From the NCBI RefSeq assembly GCF_019320115.1, contig NC_089586.1, forward strand, positions 1,054,001-1,118,000: 64,000 nt of DNA, given 5' to 3'. A program made the position numbers and the translations under genes. The notes under the pieces are model-generated. The model worked only from the letters and a program-made list of their open reading frames with translations, had not been told where the DNA came from and made no database searches. Numbering within the stretch: the first letter of the stretch is position 1; every line of letters starts with the position of its first letter. Below, one piece after another: positions 44,972 to 56,324 of the stretch. The stretch is from Miscanthus floridulus. Its lineage: Eukaryota; Streptophyta; Magnoliopsida; Poales; Poaceae.

Positions 44972-47150
44972 CCTTCTCCAAGTCAATAAAAATCATGTGT
45001 AGGTCCTTCTTCTTCTCTCTATACTGCTCCATAACTTGTCTTATTAAGAAAATTGCTTCCATGGTTGACCTACCGGGCATGAAACCAAATTGGTTCATAG
45101 AGACCCACGTTATTTCTCTCAAGCGATGCTCGATAACTCTCTCCCATAGCTTCATAGTATGGCTCATAAACTTAATTCCCCGATAATTAGTACAACTTTG
45201 AATATCCCCTTTATTCTTGTAGATTGGTACCAATATACTTCTCCACTCGTCAGGCATCTTTTTCGATCGAAAAATATGGTTGAACAGCTTGGTTAGCCAT
45301 ACTATAGCTATGTCCCCGAGGCATCTCCACACCTCGATTGGGATACCATCCGGTCCCATCGCCTTACCTCCTTTCATCCTTTTCAATGCCTCTCTGACCT
45401 CAGATTCTTGGATTCTCCACACAAAGCGCCTATTGGTGTCATCAAAAGAGTCATCCAACTGAAAGGTTGTGTCCGTATTCTCACGATTGAACAATTTGTC
45501 AAAATACTCTTGCCATCGATGTCGGATCTTATCCTCCTTCACCAAGAGATGCTCCATTTCATCCTTAATGCACTTAACTTGGTTGAAGTCCCTTGTCTTT
45601 CTCTCACGAACCCTAGCCATCCTATAAATGTCCTTCTCTCCTTCCTTCATACCCAAATGTAGGTAAAGATCCTTGTATGCTCTACTCTTTGCCACACTTA
45701 TAGCTTGCTTTGTAGTCTTCTTTGCCACCTTGTACTTCTCTATGTTGTCCACACTCCTGTCATGGTACAAGCGTCTATAGCATTCTTTCTTCTCCTTAAT
45801 AGCCCTTTGGACTTCCTTGTTCCACCACCAAGTATCTTTAGCCTCGCCTCCACTTCCTTTGGTTACTCCACACACCTCTGAGGCCACCTTCCGGATGTTG
45901 GTTGCCATCTTCTCCCACATGTTGTTTATGTTCTCTTCTTCCTTCCAAGAGCCCTCTTTGATAACCCTTTCCCTGAATACCTCTGACGTCTCCCCTTTCA
46001 GTTTCCACCACTTTGCTCTTTCAATCTTAGCTTGCTTATCCCTATGGGCACGCACCTAAAAACAAAAGTCTGCCACCAAAAGCTTATGTTGAGAAACAAC
46101 ACACTCCCCTAGTACCACCTTGCAACCCAAGCATGCTTGTTTGTCCTTTCTTCTTGCGAGGACAAAGTCAATCTGGCTATAGTGTTGTCCGCTACTGAAG
46201 GTCACTAGATGAGATTCTCTCTTTCTAAAGAAAGTGTTGGCTATCATCAGGTCAAAAGCTACCGCAAAGTCCAAAACTTCCTCCCCCTCCTGATTCCTAC
46301 TACCATACCCAAAACCTCCATGAACTGCCTCAAAACCTGCGCTTGTAGTACCTACATGCCCATTAAGATCTCCTCCTATAAAAAGCTTCTCACTACTAGG
46401 TACAGCTCTAATCAGGCCATCTAAGTCTTCCTAGAACTATCTCTTAGCACTATCGTCAAGGCCTACTTGGGGGCATACACACTAATTACGTTCAAGACCA
46501 TATCACCAATGACAAGCTTGACTAAGATAATCCTATCTCCTTGCCTTCTTACTCCCGCCACACTATTCTTGAGGCTCTTATCAATCAAAACTCCTACTCC
46601 ATTTCTATTCATGACTGTCCCTGTGTACCAAAGCTTGAAACCTGTATTGTCCACCTCCTTCGCCTTCTGATCCTTCCATTTAGTCTCTTGAACACATAAT
46701 ATATTTACACGCATCCTAGTCATGGTATCAACTAATTCTCTTAACTTACCTGTAAGCGACCCTACATTCTAACTACCTAAACGGATCCTAGTTGGTTCGA
46801 CTAGCTTCCTTAGCCTTCACACCCGTCGACTCAGATGTGAAGACCCTTGCTCATTTTTCACTATACCCAGGCGCCGATGTAGCGCGCCACTAAGGATGCG
46901 ACAACCCGATCCTTGCTCACTTGACACCATGCCTAGATCGTGACACGACGCGTCACAGGGGTGATGACCTGGCTCTTGCTCATTTAACACCATACCCGGG
47001 TTCCGATATGGCGCGTCGCTAAGAGGGTTCGCCCCCAACGGTTTTATTTTGGGTTTCATCTTCATTAGAATGGCTAGATTTAACGTTGGCTCACCACGCC
47101 TATCACAACCCTCCTCCTTTACCAGGGCTTAGGACCTGCTATGTTGAGAC
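44972..47150 (-). mobile_element. RTE-type LINE, 5' end present, cut in the reverse transcriptase
   Basis: Read on the minus strand, an open frame starts near 47065. Its N-terminal region has three ~25-residue repeats, followed by an AP-endonuclease domain (46760-46060: V-Q-E-T-K-W-K, N-G-V-G-V-L-I-D-K, V-Y-A-P-K). The reverse transcriptase N-terminal part (46055-44976) follows and includes G-P-D-G-I-P-I-E-V-W and Q-F-G-F-M-P-G-R-S-T. It stops at motif A (I-F-I-D-L-E-K), exactly where the chromovirus LTR begins. Endonuclease-RT would nick the target and copy the RNA in place. TGA near 46818 and TAG near 46770 interrupt the N-terminus, and a frameshift or stop lies near 46056. The RT half is a clean 381-codon frame. 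The missing 3' half is not on the other side of the LTR element. Confidence 0.85.
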
Positions 47151-47967
47151 AACATAGTTGTTAAAATTTATTACACTATACTTGTTATTGTGATATGATG
47201 TAGTACTTGCTATTGTGATAAAATTTATACACTATATATTGCTATTCACAGCATTTTTGGAGGCGAGCAAGGTGCTGAAGAAGGCGTAGTCCACAGGGAA
47301 GAAGGTGGAGCTATGGCCATGCTTAGTCAATCCTTTGACTTTGCAACATCCATGTTTCTTTTGTTATTTTACTTGGCCTTATAGGTATTTTTTCAGTGTT
47401 ATAACTAATTCCAATTGGACTGACTAAACTGCAACTAGAGATGTCAAACTAAGCATTATTTCGTGTTATTCCTCAGGACCCTCTTTTACAATAGATTTTA
47501 TTTATATGTAGCAGCTAATGCTTGTTGGGGATGTGGGATAAATGACTACAACATATGCTCAAATCTTGAATTAGACTTCTATAGGTGTTCGCCAAAGTAT
47601 GAAGGTCAAATTCACTGATGCTCGTTGGGGACCATGGGATTAGGAATGCACTTTTCAAAATCTATAGCAACAATAGTTGTTTTGATATTTACCAGGTAAC
47701 TCAAATCACAAACCATTCAAATTTACATATTATTGCTAAACTAGAGAATGCAATGATTTGGATCATATGAACTGCACTTGCTTGTAATCTGTTTTAAGCT
47801 TCATATTCAAATCAGTAAACTGAAGTTTTGCTTGAGAAAGATAATATTTAATTCGATGCTACTAGATAGAAAAAGATTTACATTCAAATTGGCACATAGA
47901 AAAACATAATAGTACAATTGAATCATGATCCATTACTAGTGTTACATCACGCTCAATGAATCAATTT
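47151..47967. other. Spacer between head-to-head LINEs, no gene seen
   Basis: This is AT-rich DNA without a recognisable coding domain. At its left edge CTATGTTGAGACAACATAG (8-base arms) forms a small hairpin next to the LINE 5' end. Words around 47515 and 47616 repeat (GCTCGTTGGGGA-like, TGGGATAAATGAC/TGGGATTAGGAAT). Confidence 0.4.
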
Positions 47968-50899
47968 TTGGTTCCATTTAGGTAGCTGGAATGTAGGGTC
48001 CCTTACGGGTATGTTAAGAGAGTTAGTGGACACAACGGTTAGGAGACGTGTAAATATCTTATTCGTCCAAGAGACTAAATGGAAGGGGTAGAAGGTGAAG
48101 GAGGTGGACAATACTGGCTTCAAGCTCTGGTACACAGGGACAACTTCAAATAAAAATGGAGTAGAAGTTTTGATTGATAAGAACCTCAAGGATGGTGTGG
48201 TGGAGGTGAGAAGGCAAGGGGATAGAATCATCTTAGTTAAACTTGTCATTAGTGATATGGTCTTAAACATAATTAGTGCGTATGCCCCTAAGTAGGCAAT
48301 GACGAGAGTGATAAGCGACTTTTCTAGTAAGACTTAGATCGCTTGGTTAGAGCTATCCCTAGTAGTGAGAAGCTCTTTATAGGAGGTGATCTTAATGGCC
48401 ATGTAGGTACATCAAGTGCAGGTTTCGAGGCGGTTCATGGGGGTTTCGGATATGGTAGTAGGAACCAAAAGGGAGAGGAAGTCTTAGACTTCGCCATAGC
48501 TTTTGATCTGATGATAGCTAACACTTTCTTTTGTAAGAGATGGTTCCATTTAGTGACCTTTAGTAGCGGCCAATACTCTAGTCAAATCAACTTTGTCCTT
48601 ACAAGAAGGATGGATAAACAAACATGCGTGGACTATAAGGTGATACCTGAAGAATGTGTGGTCACTCAACACAAGCTGGTGGTGGCTGACTTCTGCTTTC
48701 TGGTGCAAGCCTGTGGGAACAAACAAGCTAGAGTTGCTAGAATGAAGTGGTGGAAATTAGAAGGGCAGGCATCAAAGGTCTTTAAGGAAAAGGTCATTGA
48801 AGAGGGCCCTTAGAAGGATGAAGGCGATGCAAACAACATCTGGGAGAAGATGGCAACATGCGTTCGAAAGGTTGCTTCAGATGTGCTTGGAGTGACCAAA
48901 GGGAGCAGATGTGTCTCAAAAGACACTTGGTAGTGGAATGAAGATGTGCAAAAGGCTATTAAGGAAAAGGAGTGCTATAAGCGCTTGTATCATGATAGGT
49001 GTGCAAACAACATAGAGAAGTACATGGTGGCAAAGAAGACTACAAAACGAGCGATGAGTGAGGCCAAGGGGTGAGCCAATGAGGACCTTTACCAATGTTT
49101 GAGTATGAAGAAATGAGATAATAACATTTATAGGATGGCTAGGGCTCGCAATAGGAAGACAAGGGACTTCAACCAAGTCAAGTGCATAAAGGATGAGAGG
49201 GAGTAGCTCTAGGTGAAGGAGGATGAGATCAGACATAGATGGCAAGAGTATTTTGATAAATTGTTCAATGGTGAGAACGAGAACACCATTGTTCTATTGG
49301 ACAACTTGTTTGATGACACTAGCAGGCGCTTTGTGTGGAGGATTCAAGAATCAAAGATTAGAGAAGCCTTGAAAAGGATCAAAGGGGGCAAAGTAATGGG
49401 CTCTGATGATATCCCAATCAAGGTGTGGAGATGTCTTGGGGATATAGCTATAGTATGGCTAACCAAGATGTTCAACAATATCTTTTGATCGAACAAGATG
49501 CCTGAGGAGTGGAGAAGAAGCATATTGGTACCAATCTACAAGAACAAGGAAGATATCCAAAGTTATACTAATTATTGAGGAATTAAGTTGATGAGCCACA
49601 CTATGAAGTTATGGGAGAGAGTCATCAGCAGCACCTATGAGGAACGATGCAAATATCAACAAACCAATTTGGTTTCATGCCCAGAAGGTCAACCATAGAA
49701 GCAATCTTCTTAATAAAACAAGTTATGGAGTGGTTTAGAGAGTAGAAGAAGGACCTCCACATGGTTTTCATTGATTAGAGAAGGCTTATGACAAGATACC
49801 AAGAAATATTATGTGGTGGGCTTTGGACAAACATAAAGTCCCATCAAAGTATGTGACCCTCATTAAGGACATGTACAGTAATATTGTGATTAGTGTTTGA
49901 ACAAACGATGGTAACACAGATTACTTCCTGATTAAAATTGGACTTCATCAAGGGTCAGCTTTAAGTCCGTATCTCTTTGCCTTGGTAATGGATGAGGTTA
50001 CCATGAACATACAAGGGGATATCCCTTGGTGTATGTTGTTCACTGATGATGTAGTGTTAGTGGACGAAAGCCAAGCAGGAGTAAATAGGAAACTAAAGTT
50101 ATGACGGCAGACCCTTGAGTCTAAAGGTTTTAGATTGAGCAGAACTAAAACCGAATACATGAGATGCGACTTTGGTGGAGCTACATAGGAGGAGGGAGAC
50201 GTGAGTTTAAAAGGTCAAGTAGTGCCTAAGAAGGATACCTTTTGGTATCTGGGATCGATGCTAAAGAGGGATGGAGATATTGATGCGGATGTTAGTCATA
50301 GAATCAAAGCAGGGTAGATCAAGTGGCGACAAGCTTCTGGCATTCTCTTTGACAAGAGGATACCATAAAAGCTAAAAGGCAAGTTTTATAGAACGGTGAT
50401 TAGACCAGCTATGTTGTATGGAGCAAAATGTTGGCCTACAAAGATTCAACATGTTCAACAACTGAGTGTTGCAGAAATGCGTATGTTGCGATGGATTTGT
50501 GGTCACACAAGAATGGACCGAGTTCAGAATGATGATATACGTGATCGCCTAGAGGTATTACCAATTGAAGAAAAGCTTGTCCAACATCGTTTGAGGTGAT
50601 TTGGCCATGTTCAAAGGAGACCTCCAGAGGCACCAGTGCACTGTGGAGTCCTAAGCCAAGCTAATAATATGAGGAGAGGTAGAGGAAGACCGAAATTGAC
50701 ATGGGAGAGGCAACAAAAAGAGATTTGAAAGCTTAGGATATACCTAGACATCCTTGTTTGAATAGGAGTGCTTGGAAAGCAGCTATTGAAGTGCCTGAAC
50801 TGTGACTTAGGGCTCTTGGTGGGTTTTAACTCTAGCCTACCCCAACTTGCTTGGGACTGAAAGGCTATATTGTTGTTGTTGTTGTAGTAGTAGTAGTAC
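47968..50899 (+). mobile_element. RTE-type LINE, 5'-truncated, complete 3' end
   Basis: This is the same family as the minus-strand copy at 44972-47150, entering just before the G-S-W-N-V-G-S start of the endonuclease. Endonuclease pieces lie at 48000-48720, including G-G-D-L-N-G-H-V-G, and RT from 48730 to 50160. The catalytic box reads F-T-D-D where F-A-D-D is usual. The C-terminal region (50396-50599) and a tail of GTT then TAG repeats (50868-50899) follow. Stops are mostly TAG (for example 48090, 48294, 48810) with some TGA (49488). Several frameshifts follow 49560. The element cannot encode active protein. A clear target duplication was not found. Confidence 0.85.
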
Positions 50900-51708
50900 A
50901 ACATAATTCAAACTTAAATTATTATGAGATTATTTTGATCAAGTTGCATGATCCTAGTGGCTAAAAAATGCTAATTCTATTTTTTTGGCAGTCACTTATT
51001 GTAGAACGATGAGCAGTCACTCGTAGTTAGAGGCCGAGCCGCTGAATTTTAGTTTTGCATGGCTAGTAGGTGGTGTTGGCTGATCTTTGCCTTACATGTG
51101 AGCGTGGCTGAGTGTTAGAAGCTAAGAACTCAATTGAGAACTTGACACCGTGACATCATTAGAAACTAAGAACTCAACTGAGTCTAGTACTCCTGCTCCA
51201 TCCTCCCATAGGTGGAGCTAGCTAGGTGGACATGTGGTCCATGGACCACACTAAAAATTAGTAAAGGTTAAATTAGAGTAGATGACCTCTCTAAAATCAT
51301 AAAAATTGTATATGAATCACTCTATAATTTCGTTTTACATCTAAAATAGATCACCCTTGCTCTAGATCCTAGTTACGCCACTGCATCCTCCTCTCTAGAA
51401 ATCAACGTGTGCTCTGTGCTTTGTGTTCTCCAGAAATAAATAATGTGTGCTCTCGTAAAGAAAAGAGTTAAAGATTTCGGATTGCTTTGTCTACTAGTGC
51501 TAGACTGCTAGATAATGCATTTGTTAAATGACTTTATTCATGTTAGGTGTGTGTCAGTGTGTATTATTGTATTATGCACTTAGGCTGTTAGCTCTAGCAC
51601 ATAGGTTCTTAATTCTGAAAGTCTGAAATATGAATATAGCAAGTACATAGTTATATGCTTCTTGTCACCTATTTTCATGTCCCTATTTAGAATTTGAGAG
51701 ATTGATGG
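50900..51708. other. Flank between LINE and Tat element, contains a MITE candidate
   Basis: This is AT-rich DNA without coding similarity. GAAGCTAAGAACTCAA(T/C)TGAG-like words repeat near 51117 and 51162. The candidate MITE is at 51211-51382. GATGG at 51704-51708 would be the left target duplication of the Tat element; its partner lies beyond the window. Confidence 0.45.
51211..51382. mobile_element. Candidate MITE with degenerate inverted ends
   Basis: The left end GGTGGAGCTAGCTAG and the inverse of the right end (AGTGGCGTAACTAG) are similar. They resemble the GTGGCGGAGC-type termini common in plant MITEs. Just inside the left end is the perfect 18 bp palindrome TGTGGTCCATGGACCACA (51233-51250). 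The length is ~172 bp. No clear target duplication was found. Confidence 0.35.
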
Positions 51709-52506
51709 TGTTGACGCAAAAGTGGATCTGCAAACACAAAGGGCTAATACCCGAATCTGTATCCAAGGCGTGCCAGTCGATTTGACCTGTTAATCGACAA
51801 GGATGAAGATACGAGCACTTTGGTCCTGACAACAGCGATACGCTCGGAAGTCACGGCCAAGAGGTACTCACGTGGAACTCGAGGATCGCCGAAGGTCGCA
51901 CTGAAGCGATGCAGCTCGCCGAATCAATGAGAACTCGTAAAGAGAAAATAATGCAAATTGACGAAGTCACCGAAAAGTAAGTAGATGCAAATAGGAGTAA
52001 AAATTGGTTTTGATATTGATTGATATCTCTTTACATTGCCCCTCACTCCATATTTATACCCTGATCTAAAGAGACACAACCAAACACAACTAGGACACCA
52101 AGCCCATATCTAAGGAAACACGTGACTCTTACATGAATCATACTCTAACAAATATAGAAAAGGAAATCAACTCCTATCTATTTCCCTGTCCGCCTTAATT
52201 ACGATGGAAATCTCACTGTCCTTCTTCCCATCGGCATACCCCCTGTTTCATTGGCAATAGTCTTCAAGTCTTCCCTCATCAGCATACTCCTTGTTTCATC
52301 GGCAGCAGTCTTCAAATCTCCCTTCATCGGCATACTCCCTGTTTCATCAGCAGAAGTCTTCAAGCCTCCCTTCATCGGCATCACCAGCTATCGGCAACCA
52401 TCTTTACAAGCTGGCTTTCATCGGCTATCAAAGTATACAGTAACTTTCCCTTTGCTGATTAGTCCACTCCGAACATTTTAACATGTGTAAAAAAACGGTG
52501 TCAACA
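51709..52506 (-). repeat. Tat element 3' LTR (798 bp)
   Basis: The LTR starts TGTTGACGC and ends GGTGTCAACA, giving matching inverted termini TGTTGAC/GTCAACA. On the minus strand TATAAATA lies near 52056-52049. U3 contains a 48 bp tandem repeat (52230-52425). Same sequence as 63281-64000. Confidence 0.93.
52230..52425. repeat. 48 bp tandem repeat in the Tat LTR U3, four units (also in the right LTR)
   Basis: Units begin with ATC(G/A)GCAT at 52230, 52278, 52326 and 52374, a strict 48-base period. Because 48 is a multiple of three, the minus strand reads as a 16-residue repeat (M-P-M-K-G-D-L-K-T-type), which I regard as incidental. The right LTR has the same units around 63805-63990. Confidence 0.85.
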
Positions 52507-52526
52507 CATGCCCCCCAATTTCGGAG
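52507..52526 (-). promoter_or_regulatory. Polypurine tract of the Tat element
   Basis: The minus strand reads GAAATTGGGGGGCATG immediately before the LTR start TGTTGACACC. Confidence 0.8.
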
Positions 52527-52916
52527 TATAAAACCATTAATGCTCCGAAATTTACTCCAGATTACCGTAACTTATTCTCCAAGCCAAAACCTAATCTGTT
52601 ATCAAATCCAATCAAATCTAATCCTGATTCACGCACTTCAGTAAATATCGCACAATCGCCAACCACTCTTGCCTTGATTATGGTTAAGATACTAAAACAA
52701 TAACCCATCGGCAAGATCTTAACATGATAATGCTGTCATTTTCAGAATTAAAATATCCTGCACCGATATCTCTTCCAAGTCATGATTACTTGCCATCAAC
52801 CCATCTGTACAATCCCCTGATCATCGTGCAAACAGTTACCATATTCATCTGAACCACTTCGACCTACATGCGCGCGGCATAGAGATAAGTCCGAAATACC
52901 CCTACTCCAAGCGGCT

Positions 52917-52924
52917 TATAAATA
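52917..52924 (+). promoter_or_regulatory. TATA box of the antisense gene
   Basis: TATAAATA lies in a GC-containing context, about 30 bases ahead of a C/T-rich stretch typical of plant transcription starts and 163 bases before the ATG at 53087. It is on the strand opposite to the element's own transcription. Confidence 0.6.
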
Positions 52925-53086
52925 GATTCCTCCAGAACACTTATCTTCTACCCTCAGACTCCATTCTTCGACATTTTCTCTCTCCGGCGGCGACTCCGAT
53001 GAACCACTGCACGACCTCAACCAATAAGAACCCTTCTCCAGTGTTACCTCAAGTCTCCAGCTCGTGCCCTCATCTTCCTCAAGATA

Positions 53087-56000
53087 ATGGCAATTAACTT
53101 CGACGTCCCCACGGTTCGCTTCACTTCCATTACCTTTTACTTTGATTCCCCTAGTTTTTGCAAGTCTACACAGTTGGTGATTTTTCCTTTCTTTTGTTCT
53201 CCGGATCCTTTAAACTTTAGGAACTGCGCAACAAACTAGTTATTCCAACCGATCAGCCGCATGTCCAATGCCTAGGACCAATGGGCAACCCAGATCCAAC
53301 CGATCTGATTAATGCAGAAGTTAACAGAATCCCCTTTAGAGCCCAAAATTTCTCTCTAAATTTATGGAAAGACACATTCTGATCTTGGCCCAAAACCACC
53401 AAAGGGTGAAAAGATTGGTACTTGAGGGTTAATAGATCGATGCAAGTATACTGGGCAGAACGGAAATTAGACCAATGCATTAGGCTATCTATTGCCGATA
53501 TGCAGAAGAATGAATCGATGATGATTGCAGCTGCTTACTTATGGTCAGACACAACAAACACTTTTATGTTTAGACATGGCCTAGCTACTCCTACACTTGC
53601 CGATGTCCACATGCTCACTGGCTTGGATATTTCAACTGCCGATGAAGGCTCCATTTATGGTAGAAAATCTGAATATAGGGTGAATACCCGCAACATCGGC
53701 GGTTGGACGGGATACATTCAAGAATACCAGAAGACTGGGACACTTAACCAGAGGGAACATGCCACATTCTTGAATATGTGGTTAGAAAAATTTATTTTCT
53801 ATGGTCGATCAGTAGGACCAACCAACGCCTTCCTCCCCGCAGCTGAACTTTTGGCTAATGGCGTAAGGTTTCCTCTTGGCCGATACCTTCTGAGCTCCAC
53901 TTATCATCTTCTTCATCAAGTGTCTCAGAAACTTCTGCTTGGCGAACCCATCGGCAACCTAGGAGGCCCGTGGTGGTTTATCAACATGTGGCTGAATGCC
54001 CATATGCACAAACGCTTGCAATGGGACTTTTTTGCCCAACAATTCCCACGAGAAATTGCTGAAGACCATGTGCTTGGGGATGATGAATCGGCAACACGCT
54101 CACCCCTTAATTTTGGTGAAGCCATAATTGTCCTTCCCGGAACAGAGGCCAATGAAGACCAGATCGGCAGATTCTTCCAAAACTTCTACAATGGTCTCTC
54201 TCGTGATCATAGAGCCTGGGTACCTTATATTGACGAGGACAACAGATTTCCCCTTCTTTTCAACTTTGCCGATGACACCCTAAATCAGGATAAGGAACTC
54301 ATGATGGCCATCATTACTCCCAGGGCAATTCTAGTGAATACATTTGGTAGCGGAAAAAACACCAACATTTCATATGAATTTTACAACCCATCGGCAGTAT
54401 CCCGTCAATTGGCTTTTGGGCAACTGCCAATCAAACTTTGCTTTGCCGATGTGATCAAACCTAGGGAAACAATCACCCGTGGAACAGATTGGAACAAGGT
54501 GGTACAACTCTCCCCCGATGCCGATATCACAGATGTTGATATATCCACCTGGACGCCAGTATCCTTCATCACTGAGTCATACAAGCAATGGTGGCGAGAG
54601 TGGAAGGAACAACTGTTTGCAACTTCTGCTCACACATATCGGCACATGATCGACCCTGAATATGCCATCCCTGACGATGTAGTAAGTTTCTTTTAACTCC
54701 TTTTTGCTTTTTCCCTACATATATCAGTAACTGACTCTCTCATGACAGGTTAACAACCCAGCACCATCGGTGAGCAAAAGTGGGAAACCCTTCGATCTTC
54801 AGCCTATTTCCCCAATATCACCGATCGGCTACAATGCCCCCACCTTAACTGCTTTGACCCACCAGAAGATCCGTACTAAGACCATCACCTCTAAGTCCAG
54901 ATTGGCTATAGCTAGAGCCACTCCATCGGCTGCTGCCACAACCTTGGTCAAGGCATTCAAGGTAACAACCTTGTTTATTTCTACTTATACCGATTATAAA
55001 CTGTATTAACATTAATCACCAGGGGGTAAGAGCTGCCACTAGATCATCATCGGCAATTCCTCCAACATCAAGCACCACTTCTTTTGACAAACCTTCAGAG
55101 GTATTCTCTTGACTTTTCATTTTATTCGTTAAATATCATACCTTACACTTGTTTTGCAGCAACAATTGGGTACATCGGCAAGCGTACCAGACGTCCAAGC
55201 TTCACAACCAACAAGTACTGATGCCCCCCAGCCAATCGTTGCCGATGCCCAAGCAAAGCGCAAAGCTCTAACAGATGCCGAGGCACAGCCAAAACGACAA
55301 AGGTCCATGCCGATCCCTACATCTGCCCCAATGTCATCGGTCATCATACCTCAAGAGCCAACCACTGATGAAGTCATAGAGGACATCCCATCGGCAAGCT
55401 CAGCCGATCCCTCACATGACACACTCCAGGTTGTTTCTTCCAGTCAAGCACAGGAAATTGCCTTGAAACAGGTAAACCGATTAACCTAGCTGATTTACAA
55501 TATTCATACTTATCCTTAACCGACCTCCTTTTCTTTTCCTCAGGAACAAGACTCCCCAAACAGCCTATTCTCCTTCGCTATTGACATCTCTGACGATGAT
55601 GGAGAGGAAACAAGTTCTTCCCTTGTACTGGGAACAATATCGGCAGAAACTAAGTCCAGGTTGGAAGCTCTCCTGAACTTGCTACAGCAGGATACCGCCC
55701 AACTTGTAGATGACTCGGACCCCGCAAAGGCAATTTTCAAAACAATCCGTGGCCAAGTCCCTGCCGATGTTGAAGAAGTACTCTTCCCAGCAGCCCATTT
55801 AGAGAGTCGCCAACTACAATATCAGCGGGCTGCCCAACGTATTGCCGATAGAGCAGCTCAGGCTCAACTCAAGGAAGAGATGCTACAACTGAAACAAATT
55901 GCCGATGAGAAGCACAAGGGCATCGGCAACTTGCAGACTTCAGGTGCTGAACTTAAGCGGAAAATCTTGGATTTATCAGCAAGGAAAATGGCTCTATTGG

Positions 56001-56239
56001 CTGAATTGAAGGAAATCGAGGCAGCTTTAACTCATGCTCAACAAGAAGAAAGCTAGCTACCCAATGCCATAAAAACCCTTCAGCAAGAAAGAGATATCCA
56101 GGCTCGCAAAGCTTTGGCCATGAAGAAAAAACTCAAGCCCGTGGAGGGTACTACCGATGACGATATCAAAGAAATGGAGGAAGCCGAGCAGATTCGCCTG
56201 CGTGCGATATTAGCTATCCAATCCTTGTTGAACTTGTAA
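53087..56239 (+). pseudogene. Antisense gene of the Tat element: six exons, plant-mobile-domain-like protein
   Basis: Proposed exons: 53087-53113, 53221-54681, 54749-54961, 55023-55100, 55160-55471, 55544-56239. Every junction has GT...AG, good pyrimidine tracts, and phase 0, giving 929 codons counting the stop. Exon 2 resembles the plant mobile domain (aminotransferase-like PMD, PF10536): L-W-S-D-T-T-N-T-F, L-T-G-L-D-I, F-L-N-M-W-L-E-K-F-I-F, R-F-P-L-G. Later exons are Ser/Pro-rich and then coiled coil (55660-56230). Three premature stops break it: TGA at 53380 and 53407 and TAG at 56054. Extra antisense ORFs between pol and the 3' LTR are known in the Tat lineage; their job is not established. 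It ends 85 bases from the convergent pol stop. Confidence 0.78.
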
Positions 56240-56324
56240 TCTTGTTTATTGTATCGGCACTTTATGAGACATTGACATCCTTGCATAATTCTAGCCGATA
56301 GGACTGTTATCGGCACTTATACTT

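Noticed and set aside
47913..50905. A short target duplication (AGTACAA) for the plus-strand LINE
   Set aside because: The match is only seven bases and the left copy would add ~50 bases not alignable to the LINE, so it was not accepted.
52199..52384. A 61-codon repeat protein on the minus strand, repeated at 63771-63956
   Set aside because: It is the 48 bp LTR repeat read in frame; it lies in U3 upstream of the LTR's own TATA box.
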